Below are positions 45,098-53,986 of a stretch of DNA of 64,000 nt, one piece after another. The notes under the pieces are model-generated. The model did not search any database, was not told the origin of the DNA, and saw only the letters and a program-made list of their open reading frames with translations. The first letter of the stretch is position 1. The number at the start of each line of letters is the position of its first letter. The stretch covers positions 3,534,001 to 3,598,000 of the forward strand of contig JBGAFV010000001.1 of the NCBI GenBank assembly GCA_044227095.1, given 5' to 3'. A program made the position numbers and the translations under genes. The stretch comes from JACMLD01 sp044227095. Its GTDB lineage: Bacteria > Bacteroidota > Bacteroidia > Chitinophagales > Chitinophagaceae.

Positions 45098-45212
45098 TTT
45101 AAACGAACAAAGAAATCATTTCAATCTTAACAATCATAATAACCTGCGTTCCGTTGTATTTATCCAGCGAAGCTACTGTATTTACCACACTACCACATTT
45201 ATCACATTAGTA

Positions 45213-47249
45213 TTACCATATGCTCACCCTTAGACTATCTGCCCTATACATTTTGCTACCGGGTTTTACACCAAAAGCTTCATAAAACTCACGGATGTTT
45301 ACAACCGGTCCATTTACCCTTTCTTTTGCAGGTGCATGAACGTCTGTCATTACCTGGTTGGCCAGTCTTTCTTTCTTTTCCTGTATCATCCATCCGTAAG
45401 AATAACCGAGGAAATAACGTTGCAGTGGAGTAAGCCCGCCAATCTTTTCTCCTTTTTTAAACGACTCCGTCTTTTTTAAAGCGTCAAGCCCCAGCAGCAA
45501 ACCGCCAAGGTCTGCTATATTTTCGCCTTGTGTAGCATCGCCGTTTACATGGAGTGTATCAACCGGGTTAAATGCATTAAACTGCTGAATAATTTTTTGT
45601 GCCCGCTGCGAGAATTGCACCGAATCATTTTTTTGCCACCAATTGGTAAGGTTTCCTTTTGCATCATATTGTCTTCCCTGGTCATCAAAACCATGTGTTA
45701 TTTCGTGACCAATTGTAGATGCAGCAGCATACCCATACACAAATGCATCGTCCAATTCTTCATCACGCATGCCGGGTACGGCAAAAATTCCCGCAGGCAA
45801 AACTATTTCGTTGTTACTCGGGTTGTAATAGGCATTATAGGTTTGCGGAGACATGCCCCATTCTGTTCTGTCTACAGGTTTGCCCAGTTTGTTTATCATA
45901 TACTGGTGCCACCATTCGTTGGCCCGCATCATATTCAGTACAAAAGGCCCTTTGTCAATTGCCAATGCGCTAAAGTCTTTCCAATGGTCGGGGTAGCCCA
46001 CTTTCTTGGTGATTTTCGCCAGCTTATCATATGCCTTCGTCTTGGTGCTGTCGCTCATCCATGAAAGATTTTTTATTCTTTCTTTATATGCATCACGAAT
46101 AGCTTCTACCAAATCTGTGTAACGTTTTTTGGCTGTTTCATTAAAATATTCTTTTACAAAAAGCTGACCCACCGCTTCACCCATGGCATTTTCTTCTGCA
46201 TCCAGCACACGTTTCCAGCGGGGACGTGGCTCTTTTGCACCGGACAGGGTTTTGCGATAATTAAATAAGTTCATAAAAGTTTCACTATCCAGGTAAGATG
46301 CCGAGCCGTTCACGAGTTTAAAACGGAAATAGTTTTTCCAGTCATCAATAGAAGTTGATTTTAATTCATTATTAAGCGCAGTAAAAAATTCCGGCTGACC
46401 AACAATAGCAGAATCTATTTTATTGATACCGATAGCAGGCAAGTATGCAGCCCAATTGCAATTGGCCAATAATTTGTTCAATGCGGCCATATCCGTTTTG
46501 TTGTAATTTTTGTAAGGATCACGTAGGTCTGCAAGTTTACGTGAAGCTTTTGCAAGACGAGTTTCAAGTTTATATACTGCATCTGTAATTTTCGTTGCAG
46601 TTGCGCTATCGTTGCCCAGTTGCTGAAATGTTTTGTTCATATACAACTGGTAAGCTTTTCTAACACCTTCTGTTCTTTCGTCTGTATTAAAATAGTAATC
46701 GCGGTTAGGCATTCCTAGACCACCTTGTCCTAACTGGTAGGCAATTACGTCACTATTCTTATCATCCTGTCCCACATAATCACCAAATAAAACGTTGATG
46801 CCTTTTCTATGAAAATCTGCCGTAACAGCTATAATATCATTTAGCGATTTTATAGATCCTATTTTATCAAGATCTGCTTTTAAAGGGTTCAATTTTTCTT
46901 TTTCAATATTAACGGTGTCCATACCGCTAATCCAGAAATCGGCAATTTTTTGAGAGATGCTTCCCTGCGCAGCATTTTCTTTCACTGCATTTTCGTTAAT
47001 GGTTCTTTTGCGGAGGTAAATTTCTTCGTTTACAAGATTGCCAATGCCCCATCCGCTTTCTGCATCTGGGATAGGCGTTCGTTTTATCCATCCGCCATTA
47101 GCATACTGGAAAAAATCTTCTGCCGGGTTTACCGTAGTATCAATATTGGAAGCAAGAAAATCGGGTTTATCTGAAACGGGTTTGCTTTCATTACAAGCAA
47201 GGAATGAGGACACTAAAAATGATGCAATGACCAATTGTTTAATTTGCAT
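45213..47249 (-). CDS. M13-family zinc metallopeptidase, lipoprotein
   Basis: A 678-residue neprilysin/endothelin-converting enzyme-like peptidase. A lipoprotein signal (MQIKQLVIASFLVSSFLAC, Cys19) anchors it to a membrane. The zinc motif HEITH is at 515-519, the third zinc ligand and catalytic partner in ENIADLGG at 576-583, the NAYYNP substrate motif about 30 residues before the zinc site. The C-terminus ends SLRVSIW, the normal end of the family. It digests small peptides outside the cell or in the periplasm. It reads leftward and is complete. Confidence 0.93.
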   Translation of the reverse strand: MQIKQLVIASFLVSSFLACNESKPVSDKPDFLASNIDTTVNPAEDFFQYANGGWIKRTPIPDAESGWGIGNLVNEEIYLRKRTINENAVKENAAQGSISQKIADFWISGMDTVNIEKEKLNPLKADLDKIGSIKSLNDIIAVTADFHRKGINVLFGDYVGQDDKNSDVIAYQLGQGGLGMPNRDYYFNTDERTEGVRKAYQLYMNKTFQQLGNDSATATKITDAVYKLETRLAKASRKLADLRDPYKNYNKTDMAALNKLLANCNWAAYLPAIGINKIDSAIVGQPEFFTALNNELKSTSIDDWKNYFRFKLVNGSASYLDSETFMNLFNYRKTLSGAKEPRPRWKRVLDAEENAMGEAVGQLFVKEYFNETAKKRYTDLVEAIRDAYKERIKNLSWMSDSTKTKAYDKLAKITKKVGYPDHWKDFSALAIDKGPFVLNMMRANEWWHQYMINKLGKPVDRTEWGMSPQTYNAYYNPSNNEIVLPAGIFAVPGMRDEELDDAFVYGYAAASTIGHEITHGFDDQGRQYDAKGNLTNWWQKNDSVQFSQRAQKIIQQFNAFNPVDTLHVNGDATQGENIADLGGLLLGLDALKKTESFKKGEKIGGLTPLQRYFLGYSYGWMIQEKKERLANQVMTDVHAPAKERVNGPVVNIREFYEAFGVKPGSKMYRADSLRVSIW

Positions 47250-47354
47250 GTTCTGGTAGTTTTGGTAAATCTTAAAGCTATCGAATTTGCAGAACTTGCT
47301 ATTGGGTATTTTTAATAAATGACAGGCAATATTTTAAATTTGATAGTCATTGTT

Positions 47355-47428
47355 CGGGATGTAGCGCAGCCCGGTAGCGCATCACGTTCGGGACGTGGGG
47401 GCCGCTGGTTCGAATCCAGTCATCCCGA
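47355..47428 (+). tRNA. tRNA-Pro (anticodon CGG)
   Basis: A complete cloverleaf can be folded: acceptor stem CGGGATG/CATCCCG, D arm GCGC-GCGC, anticodon stem TCACG/CGTGG (one G-U pair) with loop TTCGGGA and anticodon CGG, and T arm GCTGG-TTCGAAT-CCAGT. The discriminator base is A at 47428 and no CCA is encoded. A TAAATTTG element at 47335-47342 fits a -7 box just upstream. Confidence 0.95.
47382..47428. other. Putative attL: 3' end of tRNA-Pro shared with the recombinase frame
   Basis: The recombinase reading frame on the reverse strand continues into the tRNA-Pro gene and stops at 47382-47384, so its last 13 residues (MTGFEPAAPTSRT) are the reverse complement of tRNA 3' half. This is the usual sign of an element integrated at the tRNA 3' end. 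The core cannot be defined without the other end. Confidence 0.6.
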
Positions 47429-48941
47429 CTTCACAGGACAAGCTGGAATTATTTCCACTTGTCCTGTTTTTATTTTCGCTAGAACCCACGTCCATACTGT
47501 ATATCAGCCTTGCTACTTCATTGATGCGATTAGTTCGAACTGAAAATCCGTCAAAAGTCATTTTTTCGGGGTACATCGAACTAATTACCTCTCGTTTCTT
47601 TTCTGTATCTCCTGTTTCATATACATAATCAAGCTTTAAGAGATTATTGACTCCTTTATTTAGCAAATCCTTAAAATCTACCTTGTCATGATTACTGGCC
47701 CCTAATTTCGCCTGTAATTTTTCAAGCTTGGTAGTGTATTCAGTTTTCATTTCCCTGAAATCCGCAGGCTCTAATTGTCTGGAGGAAAGTAATTCTTTGA
47801 TGTAGGAAAGCTTTTCTTCCAGTTCGTTAATTTGCAATCGCAATTGTTTGCCATCATCTTGTAAATGGTTGGTTTGGTCGTACCACGCCTCGGAAAGGGT
47901 TATTTTAAATAAATCTATCATTTCCGGACGTGGGATATATTTTTTTAGTTCGGTAACAAATATATTGTTGACATTATCGGCTCTATACCGACATGAACAA
48001 CCGTCTGTGCAATGGTAATAGGAATAATACTTTGTATGACCCTTTGATGCGCTTCCAGTTAATAGTTTATGGCACAAAGGGCAAATTAAAAAGCCACGTA
48101 ACGGTAGAGATTCATTGGATACCACTTTAAGTCTATAATTTCTTTTTCTGCCATCTAATACATCCTGTACCTGATAGTACAGGGCTTCTGAAATAATAGG
48201 CTCATGCGATCCTTTCACAAAACAGCTTTCCTCATCCTTGTATTTTGGGATAAATATTTTTCCGCAATACACAGGATTGCGGATAGCAAACCAAAAAAGC
48301 CCTTTAGTACCTGAAAAGCCCTTTTCTTTTGCCATTTTATAGACTTGCTCTGTATTAAATACACCTTCAGCTATTTGGTTAAAAGCCCAGCGCAAGATGT
48401 TGGCCTGAATTTCTTTGGGAGCTATATACTTTCGCCCAGACTCGTCAATTTTGTTGCAATATCCTATTGGGGCTAGGCCCATATAACGACCTTCTTTTCT
48501 GGCTCGACGCATTCCATGAATGACATTCAGTGCCCGCCTGTCGTTTTCAACTTCTGGAGCTGCCAAATAAAATGCCAGCATCATTTTATTTTCGGGTATA
48601 GATAAGTCCAAAGGCTGTTCGATAGCCTGTGGCTCTACACCTAATTTTCGGAGCATATTAATCATTTGGTATGCATCCCCGGCATTACGACTGAAACGGT
48701 CCCATTTTAGAAAAAGAACAAAATCCGCCTGGCATTTGTGTTTGCGGAGTTCTACCAAATATCTTTTCCATTCTGGCCGATTAAAAGTTTTGGCAGAATG
48801 ATCTTCAAAAATTACTTTTCGAATAGACATGCCATGGATTTCGCAATATTTGCGTAAAAATTCTTCCTGGCTGCGTTGGGAGTATCCTTTGTCGGCCTGT
48901 TCATCAGTGCTTACCCGGATATATAAGTCTGCTATTTTCAT
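47382..48941 (-). CDS. Large serine recombinase (integrase of the element)
   Basis: A 519-residue recombinase. The N-terminal resolvase domain has the catalytic Ser11 in YIRVSTDEQADKGYS and LKWDRFSRN near residue 72. The recombinase domain (about 165-260) and a zinc ribbon (CPLCHKLL and CTDGCSCRY, about 285-320) follow, then a coiled-coil region (about 360-430). It catalyses site-specific integration and excision. The end of the frame lies in tRNA-Pro, and the last 13 residues are tRNA-derived. Next to it is a 50-residue small gene, probably part of the same module. Confidence 0.9.
   Translation of the reverse strand: MKIADLYIRVSTDEQADKGYSQRSQEEFLRKYCEIHGMSIRKVIFEDHSAKTFNRPEWKRYLVELRKHKCQADFVLFLKWDRFSRNAGDAYQMINMLRKLGVEPQAIEQPLDLSIPENKMMLAFYLAAPEVENDRRALNVIHGMRRARKEGRYMGLAPIGYCNKIDESGRKYIAPKEIQANILRWAFNQIAEGVFNTEQVYKMAKEKGFSGTKGLFWFAIRNPVYCGKIFIPKYKDEESCFVKGSHEPIISEALYYQVQDVLDGRKRNYRLKVVSNESLPLRGFLICPLCHKLLTGSASKGHTKYYSYYHCTDGCSCRYRADNVNNIFVTELKKYIPRPEMIDLFKITLSEAWYDQTNHLQDDGKQLRLQINELEEKLSYIKELLSSRQLEPADFREMKTEYTTKLEKLQAKLGASNHDKVDFKDLLNKGVNNLLKLDYVYETGDTEKKREVISSMYPEKMTFDGFSVRTNRINEVARLIYSMDVGSSENKNRTSGNNSSLSCEVGMTGFEPAAPTSRT
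47433..47477 (+). terminator. Terminator hairpin after tRNA-Pro
   Basis: ACAGGACAAG (47433-47442) pairs perfectly with CTTGTCCTGT (47458-47467), with an inner TGGAA/TTCCA pairing, followed by TTTTTATTTT. It lies five bases after the tRNA and also inside the recombinase coding frame. Confidence 0.8.
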
Positions 48942-48977
48942 AGATAAAATTTAGTAAGGGTTACCTAATGTTTCACT

Positions 48978-49130
48978 TTATCCCCTTCTTTGACGTTCCA
49001 GATATTGTGAAACCATGATATTAGCAAATTTCCGAAGTAATTCCAGAACTTGAGCAGCTTGCTCCAATGAAATATCCACACCTTTTTTTCTAAGCATCTC
49101 TAATGCTTTTTCCGGTTTTATCTTTTCCAT
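48978..49130 (-). CDS. Small conserved-type helical protein (50 aa) next to the recombinase
   Basis: A 50-codon frame that starts MEKIKPEKALEMLRKKG and ends YLERQRRG before TAA at 48978-48980. It is helical, charged, and reads as two helices, VDISLEQAAQVLELLRKFA being an amphipathic helix after a short turn. Similar short frames are known beside serine recombinases in Bacteroidota elements, to my knowledge without a known role; a recombination directionality or accessory factor is a guess. It lies 37 bases before the recombinase start and reads in the same direction. Confidence 0.6.
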   Translation of the reverse strand: MEKIKPEKALEMLRKKGVDISLEQAAQVLELLRKFANIMVSQYLERQRRG

Positions 49131-49191
49131 CTTACACCTCATTTTAATAATCACACTTCACAAATTCATTCTCTGTGTAAGAGAATATTTT

Positions 49192-49479
49192 TCACAATTC
49201 TTTTAAATAAACAATGCTGTGGTTGAAAGGGTTAGTAGAGGGTTTGTAAACTATGTAGCCAAATTCCTGTAGATTATTCATGCATTTGTTATAGGTATAA
49301 CGAGCATTTATCTTTGCTGCTCTCATAATTGCGGCTCTGGCAATAATTACAGGGTTTAATCCGCCATTCAAGTTCCATTGCTGTAACAAAGCCATATAGA
49401 GACTAATATGGACAGTGCCAATTCTGGTGTCATTTTCGATTGCTAAATAAAATCCTGTCAGTGGTGGAAAAAGTTCCAT
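49192..49479 (-). CDS. Small putative winged-helix protein of the element
   Basis: A 95-residue protein starting MELFPPLTGFYLAIENDTRIG. The block HISLYMALLQQWNLNGG, then IIARAAIMRAAKINARYTYNKCMNNLQEFGYIVYKP reads as a winged-helix with a recognition helix ARYTYNKCMNNLQEFGYI and a wing. It resembles small proteins of Bacteroidota elements that bind DNA, but the family is not named with certainty. It precedes a 252-residue unknown gene whose stop is 13 bases downstream of its start. Confidence 0.55.
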   Translation of the reverse strand: MELFPPLTGFYLAIENDTRIGTVHISLYMALLQQWNLNGGLNPVIIARAAIMRAAKINARYTYNKCMNNLQEFGYIVYKPSTNPFNHSIVYLKEL

Positions 49480-49492
49480 GATTTAAGTTCAT

Positions 49493-50251
49493 TTATTGAT
49501 GTTGTTTCTTTGAATTTCTTTTTCCACCGATTCTCTTCTTTTGTAGTAACCCACTTCCAAAACCGGGCTGACTATTAGCGGCATCATCATCTACTTCCTG
49601 ACTTTCCGGCTTTTTTTTCCGTAACGAAATTTGCTTTTCTAAAAGCCTGTTTTGCAAAAACCGGTATGCTTCATCAACTGAAATACCAGGCTGCCCTGCT
49701 GCACAATAGAATCGCTGAGAGATTTCATACTTATTTTTAACAGGCGCAATATTGCCAAACAAATCCTGGTACGGCAGGCCAGCCCAGAATTCCAGCTTCA
49801 AACTTGTAGCGATCGATTTACCATTTTCAGATTTCTCTAACCTCTCTAATTTTTCGATTACCAATTCTACATCCTCTTCTTTCCTCAAATCGGGCTTTTC
49901 ATTTACTGATGAGTTCTTTCCTATTGTTAAATCAAAAGCATTCTTCCAATCTATCTTCGCCATAGCTGTTTTGATCTCGCCTATATCAATACCATTTATT
50001 ACTTGTTCATTTGCTTCCGAACTTACTTTAAGGATAGCATCATAATACAAAAGCTCATAGTTATTAGTTACACTATTCCTTTGAAGAAATAAATGAAAGT
50101 TCAAATCATTATTCAGATGACTAGCCTTTGACACAAGCCAAAAATTCTGTAGCCTGAATGAAATCTTTTTTAACAGCAGGTATCCTAAGTTCTCAAATCC
50201 TAACGCTTCAAGTTTACCGGAAAGTGCTGCAATATTTTGGATATCCATCAT
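49493..50251 (-). CDS. Unknown protein of the element (252 aa)
   Basis: A soluble 252-residue protein with no recognised domain. The N-terminal 130 residues look like an alpha/beta unit (SGKLEALGFENLGYLLLKK, NYELLYYDAILKVSS). The C-terminal 50 residues are charged and glycine-rich (KKPESQEVDDDAANSQPG, then KKRIGGKRNSKKQHQ), typical of nucleic-acid-binding tails. The gene lies between the TraN-linked gene at 50288 and the small winged-helix gene, all leftward. Confidence 0.5.
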   Translation of the reverse strand: MMDIQNIAALSGKLEALGFENLGYLLLKKISFRLQNFWLVSKASHLNNDLNFHLFLQRNSVTNNYELLYYDAILKVSSEANEQVINGIDIGEIKTAMAKIDWKNAFDLTIGKNSSVNEKPDLRKEEDVELVIEKLERLEKSENGKSIATSLKLEFWAGLPYQDLFGNIAPVKNKYEISQRFYCAAGQPGISVDEAYRFLQNRLLEKQISLRKKKPESQEVDDDAANSQPGFGSGLLQKKRIGGKRNSKKQHQ

Positions 50252-50287
50252 TTTACTTTTAATAATAAAAAAATAAGGTTTAGGAGT

Positions 50288-51502
50288 TTATGAAACTCCT
50301 AAACCTTTCTTATTGCCTTCCCTTTTTTTAGGTAAAAGGCTTTTGTCGTTTTTCTTACCCACTTTATCTTTTTCAGGCTTGATGTCCTGTTTCAGTTCTT
50401 TTTTTTTATCATCTGCCACATCTTCTTTAACTGCCTTTGCACCCTTTTCTACACCTGTTTTATATTGATCAAGCGATTCCTTTGCTACCACTTTCATATT
50501 GGAATCGTAAAGGTTCACTTTTTTAAATTGAGGATCGGCTTCGATAAACATTTTATGGCTGCTGCCATCTTTTTCAATTGTAACTGACTGAACATTTCCC
50601 TTTTGCAATGACTGCATCAAAGCCTTTTCTTTTTCCGGATCTTTTAACTCAGCTATAGGAAACCTTCCCACGGCATTCTTCAAATCAAAACCATAATTTT
50701 CATGGAACTGCTTCACCTCAGAATTGTTGTTCTTGTCTTTGTTTTCAAAATCAAGCTGAATCCATGCCTTGTAAGGTTGCCCTTCTCTTGTAACCAGGTC
50801 CTTGTGCACTGATCTGCCATCAAGCAAATTGAAAGCTTCTTTGCCGGTAACACCTTTACCCTTGTTCAGGTAGAAAGTCTGTTCTTCTTTTTGGCCGTTT
50901 GCTTTTTCGAGTGAAGCGTGATAATTGTTGAAGAAGTACATATCTGAAGTATCAGACTTGCGAAAATTCATAGTCACTTCAAAAGGCTTCTTGTTAATCT
51001 CTGCTTTGTAATGGAGCTGAAATTCGCCCTTGCCTTCTTTCAGGTTCTTTTCCAATTCCGGCTTCAGGTTCTCACCGAAACCCATGTACTTGAGGTTGTC
51101 ACTCAGGTACTGAAAATTCTCATTGTTCATAACATTTGTTTTTAATTGTGATGTAAATAATGATTGGTTTTGCTCAATATGATCTATCAGAGCATCCGTG
51201 AAATTGTTGCCTTCATGATTATACAGTCCGTTGGCATCCGGGTCATTAACTATTTTTTCGCCATAAGGAATCTCTTTAAAAATGTCCAGCATAGAATTGA
51301 AATGAAGGACATGAAAACTATCCCTGTCACTGAAATTGTCATTTGCAAATTCATTAGCTTCTTGTTGGGAGGTAAAAAAATGCACATCACTTTTATCGAT
51401 AAAATAAAGTGATTGATTATAAGCCATCCAATGATCGCCTCTACTAAGGGCCAGCTGCACCAATTCAAGTACTTCGTCAGATATAGCATGTTCGTTGGTC
51501 AT
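50288..51502 (-). CDS. Unknown conserved-element protein (404 aa) coupled to traN
   Basis: A 404-residue soluble protein. Its middle has a repeated strand pattern: FQLHYKAEINKKPFEVTMNF, then SDMYFFNNYHASLEKANG and TFYLNKGKGVTGKEAFNLL, as in proteins found in Bacteroidota conjugative elements. The last 60 residues are very lysine-rich (KKELKQDIKPEKDKVGKKND), a likely nucleic-acid-binding or disordered tail. The start codon overlaps the traN stop by four bases (ATGA), so it is made with TraN. Function unknown. Confidence 0.55.
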   Translation of the reverse strand: MTNEHAISDEVLELVQLALSRGDHWMAYNQSLYFIDKSDVHFFTSQQEANEFANDNFSDRDSFHVLHFNSMLDIFKEIPYGEKIVNDPDANGLYNHEGNNFTDALIDHIEQNQSLFTSQLKTNVMNNENFQYLSDNLKYMGFGENLKPELEKNLKEGKGEFQLHYKAEINKKPFEVTMNFRKSDTSDMYFFNNYHASLEKANGQKEEQTFYLNKGKGVTGKEAFNLLDGRSVHKDLVTREGQPYKAWIQLDFENKDKNNNSEVKQFHENYGFDLKNAVGRFPIAELKDPEKEKALMQSLQKGNVQSVTIEKDGSSHKMFIEADPQFKKVNLYDSNMKVVAKESLDQYKTGVEKGAKAVKEDVADDKKKELKQDIKPEKDKVGKKNDKSLLPKKREGNKKGLGVS

Positions 51503-52263
51503 TTCAGATCAGGTAAGATGATTGCCTGCATGATTTTTTTATTGCTCACTTTCATAGACAAATGCCTGCCGCCATTTTTTTCCATAATCTGCACAGCGAG
51601 GTATTTGGCATCGGGAATTGTGAATTTATCCAATGCAAAAACCATTGACGAAGTGCTATTCGCTTTTACTTGCGATATATTACCGGAGATATGAAGTGGC
51701 TTTAAATCTGTTTCCTGAATGGCAGTTCTTTTACCTTTCTTTTTATCACGGATAAAAAAGCGGAGAACATCAATATCATAGTCAACGGGACTGCTATTTG
51801 TAATTTTAAGTTGGTAATACATGATTTCATTTTTTATGTAAATACCAGAGACCATCGCTTTAATATCCCATTGTTCGTCTTTGATGCCGTGCATTGTCCT
51901 GGGATTGTCTAATATCCCATTTGCATAAGTTGCCAACGTCCCAAACTTGTTTGTTGGCAGGTGATACACCCAAGTTGCCGGGTTATTGTCATAGCATACA
52001 ACAAAAGAATAGACACTTCCATCATCCGTTACAACACTAAGATTCGTTTCAGGAAAGCCTTTCTCAGCTGCTTTCACTAATAATATTGTGGGTGATTCTT
52101 TTACCTGCTGTGCAAGTATTGCCTGTGTACCCCGGTCTACATGAAGTATCGAAAACGGAAATACCAGGCTGGTCGTTTTTTCGGTTGAAATGCAAAGTGA
52201 AGTTTGTGCTTTAAGAGAAACAAAAAACAAACTCGTCAATGCCAACCACACTAATCGTTTCAT
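51499..52263 (-). CDS. traN: Conjugative transposon protein TraN (VirB9-like)
   Basis: A 254-residue periplasmic or outer-membrane protein. A signal peptide (about residues 1-20, ending LFFVSLKAQ) is followed by a VirB9-like beta domain: STEKTTSLVFPFSILHVDRG, then VTDDGSVYSFVVCYDNNPATW and the C-terminal DKFTIPDAKYLAVQIMEKNGGRHLSM. The neighbour TraM supports the assignment. TraN is a core-complex component of the type IV secretion channel. The stop overlaps the next gene by four bases. Confidence 0.85.
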   Translation of the reverse strand: MKRLVWLALTSLFFVSLKAQTSLCISTEKTTSLVFPFSILHVDRGTQAILAQQVKESPTILLVKAAEKGFPETNLSVVTDDGSVYSFVVCYDNNPATWVYHLPTNKFGTLATYANGILDNPRTMHGIKDEQWDIKAMVSGIYIKNEIMYYQLKITNSSPVDYDIDVLRFFIRDKKKGKRTAIQETDLKPLHISGNISQVKANSTSSMVFALDKFTIPDAKYLAVQIMEKNGGRHLSMKVSNKKIMQAIILPDLK

Positions 52264-52290
52264 ACGTTTTTATTTTATAGTTGAAAAATA

Positions 52291-53556
52291 TTATTGATTG
52301 CTCTTGCTTTTAAGGAGTACTCTATAGCCTTCTTTAACCAGCACTTTTACCTGCTTTACTTTTCTGCTTAGCAATCCTTTGGCAGCACTGATGCCAGCGG
52401 CGGCGGCTTGTGCTTTGAATGATGGATCAACAGAAGAAAGTTCCATTAATTGCAAACTGTTGTCTGCGGATTGTTTGGCAACATCACGGGTGATAGCACC
52501 GGGAATATGAATACCGGGCATCCCGTCCATGTCGTATACTTCCAACTTTACCGGGAAAAGAGAGGTGTTATATCGAATAGAATTGATTTCAATTTCAAGT
52601 CGTTCATCATTCAGCAATGCGGAACCATACAGAAAATTTCCTTTTGGAATTAATGTGCCGCTGATATAAATATCTGTAGACAGGCGCAGTTTGATAATAG
52701 CACCATTGACCAGGGTTTGATTGGCATGAACGACAGCCTCTACAGCCTGATCATCATTTGAATTATTGGAAGTTTCACTCGTTCCATAGAAGCCTACGGT
52801 CGATGTTGATCCATGCTTTATTGTATCTAACAAGCTGATATTATCCTGGGTGGGCATTTTTGAAACCGCAAAAACAACTTCCTTTTGTTGCAAAGATTTT
52901 TCTTTCAGTTTGTCCTTTACTCTTTGCGGATGCTGGATGTCTAAAATTTTATCCAGCGTTCCATTTAATTGTTGCATTTCCGGGTCCGTTTCCTGTTTGT
53001 CATCCATCATTTGCATCATCTGCTGCATCCTGTCTATATCGTTTGTAAACTGCTCATTGTTTTGATAAGGTGCACCCGCATTGTTTAAAGAAGATGCAGT
53101 TGTTTCCGGCTGATTTATTTGTTTATTGATCTCATTTATCTTTTGATATATCTTTTGTTCATTGGCATCGGTTCCAGATTGATAAACTGAAGTGTTTAAC
53201 CCATTCCTTGAGGTTGATGGATTATTTAAATGCTGTGTAGCATCCATCAAAGAAATTTTTGTTTGCAATGAGTCCTTGTAGAAAGGGTCACTTCTAAGCA
53301 GCTCTGCCCGTTTTAAAGAATCCGCATCTGCTTCCATATAGAACGACAACTTATCTTCATTTTTATCAGACTTAAGATTCGCATTGGGCAGTTGAAGATT
53401 AAGACCAGCCACTTTATTTTTGTCGGCATCGTTGCCAGTTCCTTTACCGCCTCCCAATGCCCAAAAAGCCATTGTTATAAATGGAAGCACCAACAAGGGT
53501 AATACCACCATCATTTTTCTTTGCCTCAAAAACTTTACTGAATGTTTGTTTTCCAT
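52291..53556 (-). CDS. traM: Conjugative transposon protein TraM (VirB10-like)
   Basis: A 421-residue inner-membrane protein. One membrane helix near the N-terminus (VVLPLLVLPFITMAFWALG, about 16-34) is followed by a long Gln/Asn/Ser-rich linker (about 60-250) and a C-terminal VirB10-like domain with VNGAIIKLRLSTDIYISGTLIPKGNFLYG. This spans the envelope in the type IV secretion core. The start at 53556 (MENKHSVKFLRQR) avoids overlap with the TraL frame, unlike an upstream ATG at 53592. Confidence 0.85.
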   Translation of the reverse strand: MENKHSVKFLRQRKMMVVLPLLVLPFITMAFWALGGGKGTGNDADKNKVAGLNLQLPNANLKSDKNEDKLSFYMEADADSLKRAELLRSDPFYKDSLQTKISLMDATQHLNNPSTSRNGLNTSVYQSGTDANEQKIYQKINEINKQINQPETTASSLNNAGAPYQNNEQFTNDIDRMQQMMQMMDDKQETDPEMQQLNGTLDKILDIQHPQRVKDKLKEKSLQQKEVVFAVSKMPTQDNISLLDTIKHGSTSTVGFYGTSETSNNSNDDQAVEAVVHANQTLVNGAIIKLRLSTDIYISGTLIPKGNFLYGSALLNDERLEIEINSIRYNTSLFPVKLEVYDMDGMPGIHIPGAITRDVAKQSADNSLQLMELSSVDPSFKAQAAAAGISAAKGLLSRKVKQVKVLVKEGYRVLLKSKSNQ

Positions 53557-53560
53557 TGTG

Positions 53561-53986
53561 TTATTTTTTTTGTGAATAATAGACTTCTTCAATCAAGGTC
53601 AAACTATCAAAAAGACCTGGCCGTTCTGTCTGCAGGTTTGGGTGCTTCGACTTATATTGCTGCACTTGCTGAATCTCGTTTTCTGTAATTGCAAAACCAT
53701 TTCTTTGTTGATGGATGCTTTTTGGAACAGCAATGGACTTTGGAATGATGTTGCTGTTTGTGTCTTTTATTCTAAACGGAATGACTATAGCGACAATACT
53801 TAAACCCCCCAAAATCAAGCACACCGAATACAAAAAGATCCATTGCTGTTTGCCCTTCCAGTTTTTTGATAATGATTGCATATAGTTTGCAAAACCATTT
53901 TGAGATTTTAAAATGCCTTTTGCGATGCCACTGGCGGCCTTATCTGTCACAGCCTCTCTATTAATTTGTTTATTTAAAAATTTCAT
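53561..53986 (-). CDS. traL: Conjugative transposon protein TraL
   Basis: A 141-residue protein with one membrane segment (WIFLYSVCLILGGLSIVAIVIPF, about 49-71) and otherwise charged, helical ends (NEIQQVQQYKSKHPNLQ). Small single-helix proteins at this position, between TraK and TraM, are TraL in Bacteroides-type elements. It overlaps traK by four bases and is four bases from traM, indicating tight coupling. The call rests on gene order and topology. Confidence 0.75.
   Translation of the reverse strand: MKFLNKQINREAVTDKAASGIAKGILKSQNGFANYMQSLSKNWKGKQQWIFLYSVCLILGGLSIVAIVIPFRIKDTNSNIIPKSIAVPKSIHQQRNGFAITENEIQQVQQYKSKHPNLQTERPGLFDSLTLIEEVYYSQKK

Noticed and set aside
45100..45212. Small gene in the rest of the convergent gap
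   Set aside because: No frame with a start codon and plausible length or composition was found.
47382..47420. Recombinase C-terminal tail (MTGFEPAAPTSRT) as a protein domain
   Set aside because: It is the translation of the tRNA-Pro gene on the reverse strand, so it tells about integration, not protein function.
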